NCBI GenBank assembly: GCA_030068075.1
Contig: CM057837.1
Span: 24,353,089-24,417,088, forward strand
Length of the DNA: 64,000 nucleotides
Source of the DNA: Paguma larvata
Lineage: Eukaryota > Chordata > Mammalia > Carnivora > Viverridae
Direction of reading: 5' to 3'
Shown here: positions 20,779-32,045 of the stretch, piece after piece
Layout: each line of letters opens with the position of its first letter
Numbering within the stretch: the first letter of the stretch is position 1
Translations under genes and position numbers: made by a program
The notes under the pieces: generated by a model
Told to the model about the DNA's origin: nothing
Seen by the model: the letters and a program-made list of their open reading frames with translations, nothing else
The model's database searches: none

Positions 20779-20925
20779 TGGGGCGCCTGGGCGGCTGGGT
20801 TGGTTAAGCGCCCAACTCTGGATCTCAGCTTAGGTCTTGATCTCAGGGTTGTGAGTTCAAGCCCCACCCTGGGCTCCATGCCGGGTATCGAGCAGGCAAG
20901 TACTGGCTCCTTAAGCCAGTTTGTC
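20779..20925 (+). mobile_element. Older carnivoran tRNA-derived SINE, truncated
   Basis: The head ggggcgcctgggcggctgg is followed by a body ending gggctccatgccgggtatc. The TC-rich part and A-tail of the young felid form are missing. It resembles older carnivore SINE subfamilies. Confidence 0.75.
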
Positions 20926-21084
20926 AAGCTGTTTTGTCAGGGGATGACCTCAGAACAATTTCTAGGCTCATTCTACCCCTTTCCACCAAACCAGCCAGCC
21001 GCAAGCTATGTACTATGGACCCAGTCCTACACTAGGGATCAGAGGGTCTAGTAGTTATTATTTGTTGTTAACACAGTCCTATAG
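20926..21084. other. Intergenic spacer, nothing recognised
   Basis: Short unassigned stretch between a SINE and an ancient repeat. Confidence 0.6.
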
Positions 21085-21490
21085 GGTGTTATAATTTCCT
21101 ACGGCTGCTGTAAAAAATCGCCACGCACTTGGTGGCTTAACACAACGTAAGGTTATTCCGTCGCCGTTCCGAAGGCCAGAGTCCCAAATCAAGGTCTTGG
21201 TAAGGGAAGATTCTATCTTTACTTCTTCCTGCTTCTGTTTGCTTTAGGGATTCCTTGGCTGGTGGCTGGGGCGCTGTCTCTGTCGTCACATGGCCTCTTC
21301 ACTCTTCTCCACGTGTATCTCTCCTCTGCGTGTCTCCGATAAGGACACTCGCCATCAGATGTAGGGACACCACACGATTCAGGACGATCTCCCCTTGAGA
21401 CCCTTAATTTATTGATATCTACAAAGGCCCTGTTTCCCAAAAAGCTCACATTCGTGGGTTTCAGGGGTTAGGACACAGACGTCTCGTTTG
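21085..21490 (+). mobile_element. Ancient placental repeat, copy 1
   Basis: The order ttcctacggctgctgtaaaa, cttggtggcttaacacaacg, tgtctccgataaggacactc, ttgatatctacaaaggccct matches a widespread mammalian repeat that I recognise but cannot name. Related copies are at 22345-22795 and 42865-43075. Confidence 0.6.
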
Positions 21491-22344
21491 GGGCGGGGGG
21501 CGCTATGCGACATGTTTCATAAGTGGAAGGGAGGGTATTTGAGCCTCGGTGTCCCTCTCACATAATTTTACAATCAGGCTGGTGGGGAACAAGGCTGGTA
21601 CTCGTGAAATCATTTGCTGGGAGCTTCCATTTTCTCTAAGAGCCTCCCGGTGTGCCAGGCACTGGCTGCAGGAGAGCAGTAAGAGGCAGTCCCTCCCTGG
21701 CCCTGCCCAGAAGCGACCGCAGCTGGGTTGGGGGTGGGGTCTTCACAACCCTCCCCGGAGGCAGGTGCAGGGGGTCAATCAGTGTGTTCACAATCAGGCA
21801 GTTGCCCCTGGGAGAGCTGCGGTCCCGACCCGGCTGGCCGGACTCTAGATCTGGGAGTCTTCTCGATACCTGCACCTCTGGCAACTGCCCCCGCCCCCCA
21901 TCGGTCCCTCCCTGATGGGTGAGATTTGGGTGAAGGAGTAGGCGACCCACACCTGACCTTCTCGAAGGCTAGAGCACGCTGAGGAAGGTGAGTGACCCAG
22001 GTCAGAGGAACACTTGAGGGTCATTCTCTGGTGGACGACAGCAATAGGAATAAGCCCCCCATCCTTGTCCCGCCCCCATCAAGGGAGGGAAACAGATTGC
22101 AAATCTGTCCGTGTGAGTCAGTTTTTAAGGACAAAATGGTTCCCTGAGCTGACTGGGGCAGTCCTCAGCCCTGGTCTCTGTGGAATTGGAATAGGATCCC
22201 TTGAGGTCTCCTGAGGATGGAAGAGATTTGGGGGTGGAGTAGGCATGAGAACTGAGGGGCGAGGGCCGCGCGACAGATGCCCTGGCTGGTGACCGGCCAC
22301 CGTGAGGCTGTTCTCTCTCCCTGTTCTCCTGAGTTTACGTTTGT
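21491..22344. other. Intergenic, mostly unassigned
   Basis: Apart from an L2-like piece near 21640-21720 nothing is recognised. Confidence 0.6.
21640..21720. mobile_element. L2-like fragment
   Basis: The text gtgccaggcactggctgcag, gagagcagtaagaggcagtc and cctccctggccctg resembles the L2 3' region. Short. Confidence 0.35.
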
Positions 22345-22795
22345 CTTCGCTCCAGCGGCTACAACAAAATACCTCCGACTGGGCGACTTAAACCACGGAA
22401 ATTTATTTCACCCAGTTCTGGGGGCTGGAACTCCAAAATGGGGGCTTACAGTGGATTTGGTTTCTGGTAAGAGCTCTCTTCCCGGCTTATAGCTGGGTGG
22501 CTTCTCACTCTGTCCTCTGATGGCCTTTCCTCAGTGCCTGGGCAGAGGGCGGGGGAGGGGGGAGACAGAGAGACGGGGGAGAGAGAGGGGTAGGGAGGTG
22601 GAGTGCACTCTCTTCCTCTTCATAAGAGGCCACCAAACCCATAGGATGAGATGCTTCCTTTTATGACTTTATTTGCCTTTAATTCCCCACCTAAAGGCCC
22701 CATCCTCCAAAGACAGTCACATCGGGGGTACAGGGCATCAACATATGAGTTTGGGAGGGACACAATTCTGTCCACAGCAGCTCTTTTCTCCCCCG
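22345..22795 (+). mobile_element. Ancient placental repeat, copy 2
   Basis: The text cggctacaacaaaatacctc, cgacttaaaccacggaaatt, ggccccatcctccaaagaca, gtcacatcgggggtacaggg. It carries an internal GA/G-rich simple-sequence tract at 22545-22600. Same group as 21085-21490. Confidence 0.6.
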
Positions 22796-23984
22796 TTCTC
22801 TCCTTTCCTTCCTGGCCTCCCCTGCAGCCCTCGGACACTGTCCAGCAGAGACACAAGGGCTGGGTTTGTGCACAGACCACAGCCAGGGCTACGGGCTCAA
22901 AACGTGGTCCCTCCAAGCTGGTGGGCTTTCCTTCCGAGTGGCTTCAAAGCCCAAGCTGGCATCTCTTGCCCACTGTCACTGTCCAGGGCACGGGGAGACC
23001 CCTGACCTGCGGGCGGAGTGGGAAGAGGTCATAGGTCATAGTGTGCCCAGGCAGCCCAGCCCGGCGGAGATGAGAAGCCACACGTCAAGCCCGGCTCAGC
23101 CCCTCCCAGCCATAGGGCCATGGGCAAGACACCTGTGTCCTGGTCTCTTGGAGCCTCAGGTTGTCACTTAGAGCATCAGGGCAGTATTAAAAGCCATAGC
23201 CCCACTGCCCTGACACAACCGTTGTCAGATAACTTTGGGAAAACTCTGGAAAGAGGCAAAATACAGTACGGGTCTAAAGGGTAACTGCTAGCAGTAGGTA
23301 AGTAAGTAAGAACCCTCTGGGTCTGGACCACACAAAAGATGCCTCAGCCCAGACCCAGGTTCACCGGCGGAGCTTCAGGCACAAGGGAGCTGAGTCTGGG
23401 GGGGGGCCCATCAGAGCACGCGCCTTGGAGAGTGGCTCTCGGTGTAGACATGGCATTGGCACTTCCTCCACATTGTGCTGGCGGTTCCAGGCACTTGGGT
23501 CTGAGAAGCCCAGTGATCTGAGGGCACAGGGGATTTTCATTTTCTCTGGAGACAAAGGCATGCTTGCTATGTCTTCTCTGCTGCCAGGGTGCCCCCCGGG
23601 ATGCAGGTGGCCCCTGCAGAGGTCAAGTAGACACAGACAATACTCTTGTCTTTTTCCACGCCTGGGCTTCTGAAAGAAAATACCATCAAAGAGAAGGGAG
23701 AAAAACTCATTTTCTTCTCAGGTGATGAATCTGATTTGTTTGGAACCTGATGCATATAGGAGGGTGGGCCGCTTGGCTGAAGGAAGTCTTTCAAAACTAC
23801 AGACTGTGGTCCAGGGTTGGGTTGACTGCCCACCACTATCTTTACGTGCTGGGGAAGGGATAGAAGAGCAAGGCATAGAAGACACGATGATGGCCCGTCT
23901 TTGAACAGAGATGCTCACTCTTCCTGCGGTATTCAGGTCCTTATTGCCTAGAACAAGTACTCTTTCCATGTAGAGACTGGCCTC
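22796..23984. other. Intergenic, with one DR1 motif
   Basis: No gene or clear repeat. Holds the DR1 site at 23026-23038 and a short (TAAG)n run near 23296-23310. Confidence 0.6.
23026..23038 (+). promoter_or_regulatory. Perfect DR1 nuclear-receptor element
   Basis: AGGTCA, one T, AGGTCA. This is the ideal direct repeat with one-base spacing bound by RXR/PPAR, HNF4 or COUP-TF (known). Function here is inference from one short motif. Confidence 0.5.
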
Positions 23985-24330
23985 AGTTTACCACGGCCCT
24001 CTACCTGCTGTGTGACCTTGGCTAAGACACTTAACGCTTTTTTTTTTACGTTTTTATTTTATTTTTGAGGGACATAGACACAGAGCGTGAGCAAGGGAAG
24101 GGCAGAGAGAGAGGGAGACACAGAATCCGAAGCAGGCTCCAGGCTCTGAGCCGTCAGCACAGAGCCCGATGCGGGGCTCGAACTCACAGACCATGAGATC
24201 ATGACCTGAGCTGAAGTCGGCTGCTTAACCGACTGAGCCACCCAGGCACCCCAGACACTTAACACTTCTGAGCCTCCATTTCCTCATCTTCAAACTGTAG
24301 ACAAAGAACTGGACGTGGGCACTACCTTCC
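23985..24330 (+). mobile_element. MIR split by a SINE
   Basis: The left part gctgtgtgaccttggctaag and the right part cttctgagcctccatttcct, catcttcaaactgt make one MIR. The felid SINE at 24039-24252 and a duplicated target separate them. Confidence 0.7.
24039..24252 (-). mobile_element. Felid SINE inserted in a MIR
   Basis: Antisense copy flanked by agacacttaacgct (24025-24038) and agacacttaacact (24253-24266), a clear target-site duplication. The flanks join into one MIR. Confidence 0.93.
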
Positions 24331-25137
24331 AGGCTTCTTGTGAGGATGGGGAGCAGAGAGTCTCAATGCCTGCAAAACCCCACACAAGGTGGGAAAACAG
24401 GTCACAGTGCCCCTGACACCTCAGTGTGGCTTCAGTGTGTCGGTTTTTTCCCTCCTCATAAGAAATCACCAGAAGCCAGAGGGCCTCTCATCTACCTGAA
24501 TTCACCGTTGGCTCAAGGTTGCCTCCGTGTTCCAGGAAATTCCTTCTATTCTTCGAATGGTGTCTGGCAGCCGAGGGCACAGAGTCCCAGGCTGTAGAAG
24601 GACAGACCTGGAGGATGCACGTTGTCTGATCCCCTCTTTTCAGAGACGGGGGAATCAAGGCCCAGCGAAGCGGGGCAGGTGGCTGCCCCAATGGCCGAGG
24701 AGGCCTTGGCCAAAGCTCTGAGATGGGAGCCCACGTTTCCTGACTTCTGCCATCAAGATAGTCAATAACAAACGTGTGCTCTCTTTTCTTTTCCTTCTCT
24801 CGATGTTGAAATTCTACCTCATAATGATCGGTCACAGCAGAGCATGGATCTCAAATGGCGCCAGTGAGCCGCGCCACGTTTGGCCTATGCTGCGTTGAAA
24901 ATTTGTTCGAATTGTTTCTCAACGTTCCAATGCTGAAGATTCCACATAAACATGCATATTTCAAGCTTCTCTCAGAAATTCGGATATTGGCGACATCGGC
25001 GCTGCAGGGCCACAGCCGCTAGAATGGATTCGCTTTTGTTCCCTTCAGACCAGGTACAGAAGGTCCGCCCGGCCAGCCTTGCTCCTCGATGCACCTGCCT
25101 GGGCCCAGTGAGGACCTGAGGCCGTGACATCTAGATA
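24331..25137. other. Intergenic, nothing recognised
   Basis: Unassigned sequence before the 47-bp duplication. Confidence 0.6.
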
Positions 25138-25231
25138 GAAGTGGCTTAACCAGGATCGTTCGTTCTATTCCCCGCTCCTCAGAGGAAGTGGCTTAACCAG
25201 GATCATTAATTCTCCCCACTCAGAAGTCATG
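25138..25231. repeat. 47-bp tandem duplication
   Basis: The unit begins gaagtggcttaaccaggatc at 25138 and again at 25185. The first 23 bases of the units differ by one base and the rest is diverged. Confidence 0.8.
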
Positions 25232-25234
25232 TCA

Positions 25235-25455
25235 GGGCGGCACCTGGGTGGCTCAGCGGGTTGAGTGTCCAACTTCAGCTCAGCTCATGATCTCATGGTT
25301 CGTGAGTTCAAGCCCCACGCCAGGCTTGCTGCTGTCAGTGCCAAAGCCCGCTTCAGATCCTCTGTCCCCCTCTCTCTGCCCCTCCCCTGCTTGCACTTGC
25401 TCAAAAAATAAATTAAAAAACATTAAAAAAAACAACAAAAACAAAGAAAGAAAGA
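25235..25455 (+). mobile_element. Felid tRNA-derived SINE, sense
   Basis: Head gggcggcacctgggtggctc, TC-rich body ending ctctctgcccctcccc, then an A-rich tail to about 25455. The target duplication is not clear. Confidence 0.88.
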
Positions 25456-26479
25456 GATCACGTCCGGACAACAGATGGTTCCTGTTTTTCTGCTTCTCCC
25501 TCCTCTCGACCTGTTAACCTGTTTTCCTTTAGGTAAGAGCGAAGGCAGTAAGACGTCCCATTCCATAATGGAGTTATTTCTCTAAAGTCCCTTTGAAAAC
25601 TGCGAATTTTCCAGAAGAGATTCTTGCTTTCTTTCCCGGTCGACCTACTTGCAAAGAAAAGTCTTATTTTCTTCAAGAGCCTAGATCTTGCCGGCGTGGT
25701 GTGTGGACAGGCCGGTCAGCGTTTCCATTAGGAACACTTTCCTGGGCTTTCAAACCCAGCCCTTAAGATGTGTTTTGGACCAAATTGGTTCCCTCCCCGT
25801 CAAACCTGGGAATCTTTATTTCAAGGACTCTTTCAAAAGCTCTCTTGCTCTTGGAGCGCAAATATCTGAGGTCTGCGGCTTGCAAGACCGCATTCGGGGT
25901 TTGGATTTTGCTGCATGACATTTTTCCAACTTTTAAGTTCAGAGCCATCTCATCCTATATTTATTTCCATGGCTAAACTTGGCATTTTCTCTCTCTTTTT
26001 TTTTTTCCCTAGCAGAGGAGGGTTACATAAAAGGGGACTTTGTCTCTCATCCCCAGTCGGGGTGAACGCCGACAGGGGGCCTTGGCAGAGCCCTAGGGTG
26101 GATGTCTCCTGAGTGTGTTCATTGATGTTAACCGACAGAAGTAAGTGGACATGATTCGATTAGGAATTAGAGGAGGGTGGCATTCCCAGTGGGAATGCTG
26201 GGCTCGTGCCTCTCGTTTTGATGCTTGCCTGGCCTTTACGGGTTTTTAGGGGGTAACCTTGATTGTTTTAATTGTCAGGAAACAGACCTCCAGGCTTCGC
26301 GGGACCGTTCTCAGGAAAAATTTGAAACTCTCCTCTGTATCCTCGGTTCACTTTCTTCTTTCAAGAACCACTTGGCATTTTAAGTATGGAGGGTTACAAC
26401 CTGTGACCCACCCAACGTGGGTCCATGTGCTCCGTTCCTGCTGACCCGCTCAAGCCTGCTCCCCTCCATGGTTCCCTAA
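25456..26479. other. Intergenic, nothing recognised
   Basis: No gene signal. The right end may be the start of the L2 copy. Confidence 0.6.
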
Positions 26480-27285
26480 GTTGGGCAAGAGCATCCACCC
26501 AAGCTGGAGGCTCTAGATGCCACCTCGATTCCTCCCTCCTCTCCTTTCCAACATCCGGTCGGACACCACTTCCTGTCCCTGTCCTGATGAAAACGCCCCG
26601 ACTTTGTCTCCCTCCTCCCCACCTCCACCTGATTCGTGCCCTCACCGTCCCTCGCCTGGGCTCGGCCTCCGGGTAGCCTGGTTCTACCGGGCTCCTACCC
26701 CAGTCTCTCGCCAGCCAGCCCACTCTCCGCCCTGCTTCCGGTTTCAGTGCTGAAAACGTTACATCTCATCCTGTGCCACCGTCTCGCTTAAAAAGCCTCG
26801 TTGGCTCCTGCTGTCTCAGGATCAAGCCCAACCTGCAGCATGTTGTACCAAATCAACTTTCCGGTCCTGTCCTGCACGACTCCCTCCTTAGGGAAACGTA
26901 TGTTCCTCTCACCCTGAGCCCATCATTCCGTGGACAAACCAGGCCCTTTCCTAAAATGGACGTTCTGTTCTCTGTGTCTCGAATGGTTTCCCCCAGATAC
27001 CTTTCCTTGCCCGACTCATTCAAGGCCCAGGCCAAATGTCACCTCCCTTGGAAAACTCTCTGGTCGTTTCCAGGTGGAGTTAGTACCTTATTCAAAGCTC
27101 AGCAACGGTATTTGCCATAACGTGTTGTGGTTTATCTTTCTTTGGCCCTTATCTTCCCCTAGATTGGGAACACTTTGAAGATGCTGTTCCGGATCTTTGT
27201 TGATCTCTGAATTTCTGTCACTTAATACCGTCTCTGACCTAAAGGCGGTGCTCCATCAAAGTCTTGTGAATTGAATAATCATAGC
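26480..27285 (+). mobile_element. L2 LINE fossil, 3' part
   Basis: The sequence contains the L2-like series ctcaggatcaagcccaacct, tcaaggcccaggccaaatgt, cacctcccttggaaaactct, agattgggaacactttgaag and a final gaattgaataat. No intact frame. Family assignment is from memory of the consensus. Confidence 0.6.
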
Positions 27286-27294
27286 TAATATTTT

Positions 27295-27475
27295 TAAAGT
27301 GTTTCGCACGCGCCAGGCAGCATTTCAAGTGCTTTACACGTTTTAATTTTCACAACCACTTTTGAGATAGAAGCGCTTCGAGAATTCTGGTTGCCGATGA
27401 GAAGCCTGAGGCGCAGAGAGGGCATGTGAGTTACCCAAAGTCACACAGCCTGGATTGAATTTAGGCTACCTGAGT
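27295..27475 (-). mobile_element. MIR, near full length
   Basis: Antisense MIR order: gcgccaggcagcatttcaag, tgctttacacgttttaattt, gatgagaagcctgaggcgca, caaagtcacacagcctg. Confidence 0.7.
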
Positions 27476-27539
27476 GGAGAGGCTGCCTGCCGCCTGAATG
27501 CTGACATTATGCTGTTTTCTACAAATGAGTCCCAAGTCA

Positions 27540-27640
27540 AGTGCCCTGATCGGCCACCGGATACATGTGAGGGGAAGACGAGGTGACTTGCCCAACGTCC
27601 TAGCTTGTGAGGATACAAGCCCAGGACTAGAACTCTGGCT
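27540..27640 (-). mobile_element. MIR fragment
   Basis: The text gaggtgacttgcccaacgtc, agcccaggactagaactctg is the antisense MIR core. Confidence 0.45.
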
Positions 27641-28559
27641 GTCCTTCCACCCACACCATCGAAGAGGCATTTGTGTTTTTAATCAGTTGGGAAGCTATTG
27701 CAGCAACAGAAAGCGTGCCTCACCTTTCGAAGGTTCTCCCCTCCCGGCCCTTTTCTCCAGCGATGAAAATAAACCTCGCACACTCCGAGGTTACGTCGGG
27801 TGAAGCCTCCCTATTAGTCCCACGTTTAGGTGGCCTGTCGCAGCCTCAACCTTGGCTCCACTTACGAGACACTGGAGCCGGCAAGGGCCACGTCCTGCCC
27901 GGAGAGACAGGTTCACCTTTGGCCCAAGACCAAGGGCATGCTGGGAGAAAGGCAGTTGCTGTCATTTCTGGGGTCCAGCTGCCGGCTTCCGGGCTGGCTC
28001 CTTCCGGCTTCACCGGGCGTCCCCTGCTGCCTCGCCACCCAAGGCCCTGCTCCTTGTGTGTGCGAGGGTAGGTGGGGGCGGGGGCACGGCTGGTCCCAGG
28101 CCAGCGTCCCGGCTCCGGTCTGGAAGTCCAGGCATACCTAAGTCGTCTCTCATGCCTCCCCAATGCCATATTAGGCTGCCCCCTCTGAAGGGCGGAATCT
28201 CTGACTCATCCTCCCCCTCCCCCACACCCCCTCCCTCTTGCCAGTTACGGCCAAGATTAGAATTCACTCGAATCCGTGGGTTCTAGGGTTTATGCACTCC
28301 TTCAATTTGGCAAACGACTCTTTTTTGTTTCAAGTCAAGAAACAGAAGCTCTTTCCCGAAAGGGGCTTGGAAGGGCTTTTCTTGGTCCTCCGCTGTTTGG
28401 TGCCACCCAAAACGTGATGATTTCAGCGCCCGTGAATCCGAAGGAAGCCGGCCGTGTTTACATCTGGGGGTCGAGGGAGGCGAGCGGGGAGAGTTTCTCA
28501 TCGGGACGACAGCCATGGCAGCAACGGACCCTCCCCGAGTGGCCTGGAGGTGTCTCTGC
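27641..28559. other. Intergenic, GC-rich, unassigned
   Basis: Overlapping open frames on both strands reflect GC-richness. No domain is recognised. Confidence 0.6.
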
Positions 28560-28695
28560 CCCTGTGTTAGGCGCTCTGTGCATTTTATTAGCCCCCCAGG
28601 TAGGCGAGCGTCCCCATTTTAGAGATGAGAAAACCGAGCTTCTAAGAAGTCAAGCCTGGGGGTTGAGGCCACACAGCCGAGAGGCGGCCTCAGGC
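28560..28695 (-). mobile_element. MIR fragment
   Basis: The text ccccattttagagatgagaa, aaccgagcttctaagaagtc and ggccacacagcc is the antisense MIR core. Confidence 0.6.
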
Positions 28696-28929
28696 CTGGA
28701 GCTCCGGTCTCATCTGTGGTCTTGCCGCACCGGGGGGCCTGGTTCTCAGAAGAGGCAGGGGCCTCGCTCTGCTGCCCCGAGATCATTGGAGGCGTGTGGC
28801 CTTGGGGTCTGGAGGGCCAACCAGATAGGGCGGTTTGGATGCGGGCATCAGAACAGGGCGTTGAGAACGAGGCGACAGAACCAGAGAGAGGATTCGGGAG
28901 CGAGGACCCAGGACTGCATCCCGGGCCTG

Positions 28930-29120
28930 CTCTGAGTCTGCGTGTGTGCGGCCGGGAGGTCTGGCTTCGTGCCGTCGCTGTAACGAGGGCGCCGCGTTTC
29001 CGGCTACGTGTCCTGACTCCCGGGAACACCTGTGCTGCGGGCCCTGCTGGGCTTAGGGGCCCGTCCTGGGCGGGGGCAGGGCGGCGTGTCTTGAGCGAGG
29101 TCCCTCCCGTCACGTTTCCA
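28930..29120. promoter_or_regulatory. CpG-rich islet without recognised gene
   Basis: Dense CpG in segments such as cttcgtgccgtcgctgtaac, gagggcgccgcgtttccgg and gggcgggggcagggcggcg. No CCAAT or TATA box stands out. It could be a small CpG island or only part of the GC-rich local composition. Confidence 0.4.
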
Positions 29121-30042
29121 AAAGGAAGTCAGGACGATGCCCCTGGAGGAAAGGGGAGGGGGCAGAGGTGGGGTTGGGTGCCAGAAAGACAGACAAGCAC
29201 ACAGCCTCGGGTGCTGGGGAGCCCCGAAGGCCTCGGGGCCCCCTTTCTCCTCTTCTTCTCCTGGGAGGCCCACGTGCATTTTCAAGTGGGCCCGCTTGGG
29301 TCTGTTGCCACCCTGGAAGGTCGCAGGGAGAGACAGGTCAGTGATGGTGACAAGGCTGGGAGATGACAGCCTCCCGGAGCTGGGGGCCCTCCTTCAGCAC
29401 ACGGTCCCCGCCCTGAGGCCCTCATGGCCTTTGGGGACAGCGGGGGAGTCTCAGGCCAATCCGGAGGGCTCCCTGCTCACCATCTAAACTTTGGAGCTCT
29501 GGGGCAGAAAAGGCCGGGACACGGTGAGTAGGAGCCGAATGAAACACTCTTGGCCCCGGGTTGCCAAGAAAGGCTCCAGGGAAGAAGAGGGAAGGACACC
29601 CCTGAGGGGACTCAGGCGCCTGAGCCGTGCTGGGTCTTGGAGGAGGTGACCCAAGCCACGTTTTTACTTTGAGAGAGAACTCGAGGCCAGAGAGGGGAAG
29701 TAAGCGCCCAGGGTGGTGCCCTCAGCTGACCCAGGGTGGTCTCCCAGCCACCGCCCTGGCCACCCACCCTTCCATCCAGCCCGCCGGCCGCCCTCCGTGA
29801 AGCAGCTACTATTTGGAGGCTCTGCGGGCCGGCCGGGACTCGAGAACCTTCTCCCTGAACCCAGGGAGTTTCTAGTAGAGGAGACAACGAAAGGCCTGTA
29901 GGTGAAGGCTTTTACGTCGGGGCCTCGGGTGGGCATTTCTCTGGCCTCTGGGGGACCCAGGAGCTTGCAACTTGGAGGAAAAGGACTCAAGCTGGAATAT
30001 TCGAAAGAGACAGAAACCGCAGAGGTGGGCCCAGGGAAGTTG

Positions 30043-30068
30043 GTGTCTGTGCGCGCGCGCGCGTGTGT
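30043..30068. repeat. (GC)n(GT)n alternating tract
   Basis: Alternating purine-pyrimidine tract gtgcgcgcgcgcgcgtgtgt, of the type that can adopt Z-DNA. Confidence 0.85.
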
Positions 30069-30674
30069 AAGCGTGGCTGAGGTCTCGAGTTCCTTCTTTC
30101 TCTTCCTCCCTGTCGGGTGTTCCTGGCGGCCGAGGTTGTCAGTGGAGTGCCCACTTCCGAGCTGGGCGGTGGATGCTCATGGTGCCTTCTGGGGTTACGT
30201 GTTCTCATGTTTTCGGCCCAGCCAAAGTTTTGAAGAATGGAGGTTCCAGAAATTCGCGGGCAATGCCTTGCCTACCTGGGCCGTGGCTGCTGTCCGCCCA
30301 GCAGCACGGTTGTCGTCCTTACACCTGTTTGAACCTTCGTCCCACGTCCGCGAAGCCCCAGCTCAAAGGTCTGGCCACCCCTGCCCCCTCCCCGTATCCC
30401 TGTCCCAGGACCCCTCTCTCTGCTGATCCAGAGTGGTGTGCCCAGGGCCCACTCCAGGGGGTTAGCTCTTCAGGAGGGCCCCTGTGTATACCGTAAGCAT
30501 CAATAGCGAACGTGGCCTCTCTCCCTTGGACCCCTTGGTTTGCCCCCAAATAGCGCTGGGCCAGAAATGCGTTACATGCGTGTTGAGCAAACGCCCTGCT
30601 TCCACGTCAGGGCCACAAAATCATCAAAAGTGGAAAGGATGCTTCCTTGAAGGAGGATTTGGCAAACACGTGAG

Positions 30675-30840
30675 GACAGTGGCAACGTGGTAGGTTTGAA
30701 CTTGAGGTGCAAGCCCCAGCGCTCTCATTTAAAGGCTGTGTGATGTGGCACCGGCTGCCGAACTTCTCTGAGCCTTAATTTACCGATCTGTATGGTGGAT
30801 AGAATTCCGATGCCGATCTCACCAGGAAGATGTGAGGATA
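30675..30840 (+). mobile_element. MIR fragment
   Basis: The text gctgtgtgatgtggcaccgg, ttctctgagccttaatttac and cgatctgtatggtgga fits a sense MIR. Confidence 0.5.
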
Positions 30841-31849
30841 AGATCAACGAGAAGAAATATAAGTATGTTTGTGAGAATAAATATATAAATATAAAAGGAC
30901 GAGGCAAACCAACCTCAGAGCCCCGTGCAAACAGAGCCATCGCGATTACACGGCCCTTGACACGGTCCAGTTGAGAAAAGATAGAATAATTCAAATCTTA
31001 GTGCCTGAGCCCAATCTTTATGATAAAAAGGAAGGGGAAAAAAAAGAGAGAAAAGAAAAGAAAGAGATTTACTGACCTGTGGTCCTTGGCTGCTTTCTCT
31101 TAAAGATGGAGTTACACTGCCACAAGAAAGACTCGGCAAACTGGAACCAATTAGATAACGGCCGGAGTGGGGCCTGCAAGTCCTTGCCCAGGAGGGCGGG
31201 CGTCTGTTGTCACTGGGCTCAAACAGAGGTGTTGACCTTTCTGAGTGAGTATTCCCGCACCCCCAGAAAAACAGGGCCTGGAGGGGCGGCCCGTCTGACG
31301 TCCCCACTTCTATCCTGCAAAGGACAGAGTGGGGCCCGGGTAGAGGGGCATCCAGGGCAGGAGAGGCAGAAGAAGTGGGGAGGCAGCCACCTGAAGGACA
31401 GGCCAGGGAAATGCCAGAATTTTCTCTCCTTGACAGAAACTCCTTCTTTCTAGGAGCAGGATGGGCATTCACAGCATCACACTCTGATTGGATTCTTACC
31501 CGGAGAACACGGTAACACTTCTCAGGATGGAGAGATTGAAGGCGCAGTGTGCTCTGGACCGCTGAGCTGTCCCCAGAGAGAAAAGACAGATTGACACGGA
31601 GGCTGCCAGGCCCCTAAAGAGGAGGAGGGGCTGCTGCGGAGAGCCGCCCCGCCCCCATATTGAATGCAATGAAGATGAGAGAGGGGGGCATTTAGATTTG
31701 GGGTCTTCCTTTTTTTCCACCTGTGAGATTGGGGGTGAAAACCAGCACAGGGACTTTTTGGCTCTCTGGACCTCCACCGGGTCCTCAGTTCCTCCCACAT
31801 AGGCCCCCGCACACAGAATTAGTGGTTGGGTGATCAGTAAACGATCGGG
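30841..31849. other. Intergenic, nothing recognised
   Basis: Contains a polypurine tract near 31030-31070. No gene signal. Confidence 0.6.
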
Positions 31850-32045
31850 ATCTGGTGGTTAAGTGTGTTGGGCTGCTCGGATGCAAATTCAAATTTCCTC
31901 CTGCGTGACCTTGGCGAGTTATTTAACCCCTCTGTGCCTTGTGAATCGGGGCCAGAGATGCACTCTGCCTCCTAGGTTGTGGTGTTCAAACGACACGAGA
32001 CGTGCAAACTGCTCAGCCCAGTGCCGGCACGTGGTAAGAACCCCG
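31850..32045 (+). mobile_element. MIR, near full length
   Basis: The order ggttaagtgtgttgggctgc, tcctgcgtgaccttggcgag, ttatttaacccctctgtgcc and ccagtgccggcacgtggtaa is MIR from 5' to 3'. Confidence 0.65.

Larger units (their letters stand above)
28696..30674. other. Intergenic, GC-rich, unassigned
   Basis: Contains the CpG-rich islet at 28930-29120 and the GC/GT tract at 30043-30068. The 219- and 216-codon frames near 28276-28935 and 28716-29366 overlap each other in different frames, have no recognisable domain, and one overlaps a MIR. Confidence 0.6.

Noticed and set aside
28276..29366. Overlapping 219- and 216-codon open frames on the + strand
   Set aside because: Different overlapping frames in GC-rich DNA, one crossing a MIR. 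No domain, conserved motif or splice context.
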